A DNA stretch of 64,000 nt from Streptomyces sp. NBC_00510 (GTDB taxonomy: Bacteria > Actinomycetota > Actinomycetes > Streptomycetales > Streptomycetaceae). The notes under the pieces were generated by a model. It saw nothing but the letters and a program-made list of their open reading frames with translations, did no database searches and had not been told where the DNA came from. Location of the stretch: positions 3,915,501-3,979,500 of the forward strand of contig CP107851.1 in assembly GCA_036013505.1 (NCBI GenBank). The letters are read 5' to 3'. The translations under genes were made by a program, and so were the position numbers. Positions 61,375 to 64,000 of this stretch are shown one piece after another; position 1 is the first letter of the stretch, and every line of letters starts with the position of its first letter.

Positions 61375-61593
61375 GTGTCCGACGACATCGAGACCTTCGA
61401 CGACGACGTCATCGACGACCTGGAGGACGCCGAGACCGACATCGAGGCGCCCGAGGCGGACATCGCCGAACAGCACCTCGAACTGCTGCAGCACCGCGAT
61501 GTCCCGATCACCGAACGCCCCGACGACGCCGATCCGGCGGACGTCGCCGAGCAGCACAGGGTGGTGGAACTCGACGAGGACGACTATCGCTGA
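61375..61593 (+). CDS. Small, very acidic protein
   Basis: 72 residues from GTG 61375, with GGGAGG 7 nt upstream. 29 of 72 residues are Asp or Glu (40%). A short internal duplication is seen: ADIAEQHLEL and ADVAEQHRVVEL. No Cys and no membrane segment. It is likely intrinsically disordered and could mimic DNA or buffer a basic partner. It sits between the alpha/beta hydrolase (divergent) and the TetR gene (same strand). Confidence 0.8.
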   Translation: MSDDIETFDDDVIDDLEDAETDIEAPEADIAEQHLELLQHRDVPITERPDDADPADVAEQHRVVELDEDDYR

Positions 61594-61693
61594 GTTCCAC
61601 TTGGTGAGAATGTGCGTTCGCACAGCGCATGCCCCCGCTACCGAAAAGTACGATGGCACCCGCAGCGCAGAACGACATCACATGGGAGGCGGC

Positions 61694-62329
61694 GTGACAG
61701 CCATCGAGCAGACTGAGGCGCGCCCTCGCGGCACACGCCTGCCGCGCCGGGCCCGGAGAAACCAGCTGCTGGGCGCAGCCCAGGAGGTGTTCGTCGCCCA
61801 GGGCTACCACGCCGCCGCGATGGACGACATCGCGGAGCGCGCGGGCGTCAGCAAGCCCGTGCTCTACCAGCACTTCCCCGGCAAGCTCGAGCTCTACCTG
61901 GCCCTGCTGGACCAGCATTGCGAGGCCCTGCTGGACGCGGTGCGCACCGCACTGGCCTCCACCAGCGACAACAAGCAGCGCGTGGCGGCCACCATGGACG
62001 CCTACTTCGCGTACGTGGAGGACGAGGGCGGCGCCTTCCGCCTGGTCTTCGAGTCCGACCTCACCAACGAGCCGGCCGTCCGCGAGCGCGTCGACAAGGT
62101 CGCGCTCCAGTGCGCCGAGGCGATCAGCGAGGTCATCGCCGAGGACACGGGGCTGACCACCGAGCAGTCCATGCTGCTCGCCGTCGGCCTCGGCGGCGTC
62201 TCGCAGGTCGTGGCCCGTTACTGGCTCTCCAGCGGCAGCTCCATGCCCCGCGAGACCGCGGTGCAGTTGCTGACGTCGCTGGCCTGGCGCGGCATCGCGG
62301 GCTTCCCGCTGCACGGCGCCGAGCACTGA
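61694..62329 (+). CDS. TetR-family transcriptional regulator
   Basis: 211 residues from GTG 61694, with GGAGG 5 nt upstream; ATG 61682 is an alternative. The N-terminal HTH is RRARRNQLLGAAQEVFVAQGYHAAAMDDIAERAGVSKPVLYQHFPGKLELYLALL (about 22-76). The C-terminal ligand domain is followed by QVVARYWLSSGSSMPRETAVQLL. Target and ligand are unknown. It matches the position of the mycobacterial TetR gene Rv3208 (from memory). It follows the acidic protein gene by 100 nt. Confidence 0.94.
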   Translation: MTAIEQTEARPRGTRLPRRARRNQLLGAAQEVFVAQGYHAAAMDDIAERAGVSKPVLYQHFPGKLELYLALLDQHCEALLDAVRTALASTSDNKQRVAATMDAYFAYVEDEGGAFRLVFESDLTNEPAVRERVDKVALQCAEAISEVIAEDTGLTTEQSMLLAVGLGGVSQVVARYWLSSGSSMPRETAVQLLTSLAWRGIAGFPLHGAEH

Positions 62330-62464
62330 CGCCTCCGCCCGGCGGCTGTTCGCTCTGGGCGTGCCCGTCGGCCGGTGCCCTGGTGCCGGGCGCGGCTAAT
62401 GTGTCCTGCGTACGGCGCGATTTCCAACCGCGCACACCGCAGACCGTTCGGAGGGACAAAAGCC

Positions 62465-62695
62465 GTGGAGGTCAAGATCGGCGTGCAGCACGCGCCGCGC
62501 GAGATCATCATCGAGAGCGCGCAGACGGCCGAGGAGGTCGAGAAGGCCGTCGCCGAGGCGCTCACGGGCACCGCCAAGCTGCTCAGCCTCACCGACGAGC
62601 ACGGAAAGCGCGTGCTCGTGCCGGCCGAACGGCTGGCCTACGTGGAGATCGGTGAGCAGGCGGCGCGCCGGGTGGGCTTCGGCGCCCAGCTCTAA
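62465..62695 (+). CDS. DUF3107 family protein (TB9.4-like)
   Basis: 76 residues from GTG 62465 ((V)EVKIGVQHAPREIIIESAQTAEEVEKAVAEALTG), with GGAGGG upstream. The family is small, actinobacteria-specific and of unknown function; the mycobacterial member is Rv3208A/TB9.4 (from memory). It follows the TetR gene, as in mycobacteria. Confidence 0.92.
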   Translation: MEVKIGVQHAPREIIIESAQTAEEVEKAVAEALTGTAKLLSLTDEHGKRVLVPAERLAYVEIGEQAARRVGFGAQL

Positions 62696-62751
62696 GCAGG
62701 GCAGGGGGCAGGGCAGGTCAGAGCCTCGCCGCTCCCGCACCGGGACGACGC

Positions 62752-62786
62752 ACGGCGGGTCACCCCCGAATGGGGTGACCCGCCGT
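62752..62786 (+). terminator. Terminator after the DUF3107 gene
   Basis: A perfect 15-bp stem (62752-62766, 62772-62786) with loop CGAAT followed by TT. Confidence 0.85.
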
Positions 62787-62848
62787 TTCGCCGTGCGGGC
62801 CCGCGGGGTAGGACCCGTGCGACCGAAGTCTCCGGGAGGGGCCGCACG

Positions 62849-63124
62849 ATGATGTGGGAAGCGCTCGCGTTCGCCGCCGTCGGACTGTCCGTCGCGTACG
62901 CCGCGACCCGGATGCTCCCCCGCCGCCGCCTTCCCGCGGCGACGCTGGTGCTCGCCACGGGAACGGTCGCCGCCGTCCTCGGCGGTCTCATCACCCGTAC
63001 CGTCCTCGGCTCGGACCGGTTCCTGATCAGCCTCGCCGTGTCGGTGGGGGTGGCGGCCGCCCTGCTCTCGCTGCTGGTGCGCCCGCCGCGGAGCGCCCGC
63101 CCGTCGTCGCCGCGCACGGCCTGA
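62849..63124 (+). CDS. Small membrane protein
   Basis: 91 residues with three membrane helices (ALAFAAVGLSVAYAATRML, ATLVLATGTVAAVLGGLITR and FLISLAVSVGVAAALLSLLV), a basic loop RRRLP after the first, and a Ser/Pro-rich tail. ATG 62849 follows GGGAGGGG. No assigned function; conserved-looking small membrane proteins occur here in Streptomyces. Confidence 0.75.
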   Translation: MMWEALAFAAVGLSVAYAATRMLPRRRLPAATLVLATGTVAAVLGGLITRTVLGSDRFLISLAVSVGVAAALLSLLVRPPRSARPSSPRTA

Positions 63125-63164
63125 GCCGCACGGCCTCCGTACGGCTCCCCACGGCCCGGACCGC

Positions 63165-63899
63165 TCAGGCGGCCAGGCCCAGCGCCGCCATCCGCTTGGT
63201 GTGGGCCTCGGTGATCCGGGTGAACATCCGGCCGACCTCCGCGAGGTCGAAGCCGTCCGCGACCCCGCCGACCAGCATCGTGCTGAGCGCGTCCCGGTCC
63301 GCCACGACCCGCTGCGCCTGCGACAGCGCCTCGCCCATCAGCCGGCGCGCCCACAGCGCGAGCCGCCCGCCGACCCGCGGGTCGGCCTCGATGGCGGAGC
63401 GCACCTTCTCCACCGCGAAGGAGGCGTGGCCGGTGTCGTCCAGCACGGCCAGCACCAGCTCGCGGGTGTCGGCGTCCAGGCGGGCGGCGACCTCGCGGTA
63501 GAAGTCGGACGCGATGGAGTCGCCGACGTACGCCTTGACCAGGCCCTCCAGCCAGTCCGACGGCGCGGTCAGGCGGTGGAACTCGTCCAGTGCGGCGGCG
63601 AAGGGCTCCATCGCCGCGGTCGGGTCCGCCTCGACGGTGGTGAGCCGCGCGCGGAGCTGCTCGAAGTGGTGGAACTCGGCGGACGCCATCGCCGCGAGCT
63701 CCGCCTTGTCCTCCAGGGACGGCGCGAGCTTGGCGTCCTCCGCGAGCCGCTCGAAGGCGGCCAGCTCGCCGTACGCGAGTGCCCCGAGCAGGTCCACGAC
63801 CGCCGCGCGGTACTGCGGGTCCGCGGACGCGGCGACCCAGTCCTTGGCGGCGATGGTCGTCTCGGCGGGGGTGTCGGCGGGGGTGTCAGGCGTCTCCAT
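63165..63899 (-). CDS. Ferritin-like fold protein
   Basis: 244 residues from ATG 63899 (METPDTPADTPAETTIAAKDWVAASADPQYRAAVVDLLGALAYGELAAFERL). Four-helix bundle with candidate diiron or former-diiron ligands: Glu in AYGELAAF, Glu-x-x-His in ASAEFHHFEQ, and a second half with DFYREVAARL and DTGHASFAVEKV. It resembles MiaE-like or ferritin-like hydroxylases; activity not shown. The mycobacterial neighbour Rv3210c (from memory) is of the same family. The 101 nt to the right edge hold no gene. Confidence 0.9.
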   Translation of the reverse strand: METPDTPADTPAETTIAAKDWVAASADPQYRAAVVDLLGALAYGELAAFERLAEDAKLAPSLEDKAELAAMASAEFHHFEQLRARLTTVEADPTAAMEPFAAALDEFHRLTAPSDWLEGLVKAYVGDSIASDFYREVAARLDADTRELVLAVLDDTGHASFAVEKVRSAIEADPRVGGRLALWARRLMGEALSQAQRVVADRDALSTMLVGGVADGFDLAEVGRMFTRITEAHTKRMAALGLAA

Positions 63900-64000
63900 G
63901 CTGCGCACAATAGCCAACCCCACCAGCGCGGCAACCATCCCGTGCGGCCCCGGCGCGCGGAAGCAGCGACGTGACCTGTCCCACGTACCCCGAAATCCAT

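Noticed and set aside
1..64000. CRISPR array, rRNA, IS element or prophage
   Set aside because: No regularly spaced repeats, rRNA signatures, transposase motifs or phage genes were seen.

Overview
The window is high-GC (about 72%) actinobacterial chromosome and almost certainly Streptomyces. Evidence: GC-rich third codon positions, frequent GTG/TTG starts, 4-nt ATGA/GTGA gene overlaps, two initiator tRNA genes without an encoded CCA, a WhiB-family regulator with an AT-hook (WblC), and Streptomyces-type gene families throughout. No rRNA, IS element, prophage or CRISPR array was seen.

Layout. (1) 1-1252: a catalase (cut by the left edge) divergent from its Fur-family repressor catR. (2) 1222-4947: a HEAT-like protein, two identical tRNA-fMet genes each with its own terminator, and a Sel1-repeat protein between them. 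(3) 4987-21347: a block whose order resembles the M. tuberculosis Rv3193c-Rv3197A region (from memory): UPF0182 membrane protein, PPA1309 protein, Lon-like PDZ protease, moaE, SDR, DUF2342 protein and UbiB kinase, ending at wblC/whiB7. A Streptomyces-type group lies inside it: NUDIX hydrolase, TerD/AIM24 cluster, YgjP-like metallopeptidase and an orphan ThiF-like protein. wblC has a long leader with a 96-codon upstream ORF and a strong attenuator hairpin. (4) 21878-35139: DNA repair and thiol redox: uvrD2, mycoredoxin, nudC, M20 peptidase, the AdnA and AdnB helicase-nucleases and an alkyltransferase-like protein. A Phd/PIN toxin-antitoxin pair on the other strand separates adnA from adnB.

(5) 35313-45722: an accessory stretch with a pseudokinase-flippase fusion, NIPSNAP protein, divergent LigC-type ligase and LigD-type polymerase, a DUF7064-like protein with a phosphotransferase, a secreted glycerophosphodiesterase and an acyltransferase. 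(6) 45801-51577: moeZ, then genes recalling Pel-type exopolysaccharide loci (Spherulin-4-type hydrolase, epimerase, membrane protein, DUF3492 glycosyltransferase). (7) 51806-53170: a truncated threonyl-tRNA synthetase behind a leader peptide with three consecutive Thr codons and an intrinsic terminator. This looks like ribosome-mediated attenuation and is, with the wblC leader, the strongest regulatory find. (8) 53234-58822: an oligopeptide ABC transporter operon with a probable frameshift at the start of one permease and a possible leaderless 38-codon leader ORF. (9) 58827-63899: synteny with the Rv3207c-Rv3210c region resumes: DUF3152 metzincin-like protein, alpha/beta hydrolase, acidic 72-aa protein, TetR regulator, DUF3107 protein, small membrane protein and ferritin-like protein.

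The shared theme of the conserved blocks is stress and repair: peroxide (catA/catR), antibiotics (wblC), thiols (mycoredoxin) and DNA ends (UvrD2, AdnAB, LigC/PolDom, ATL). The accessory blocks carry envelope, polysaccharide and nutrient functions.
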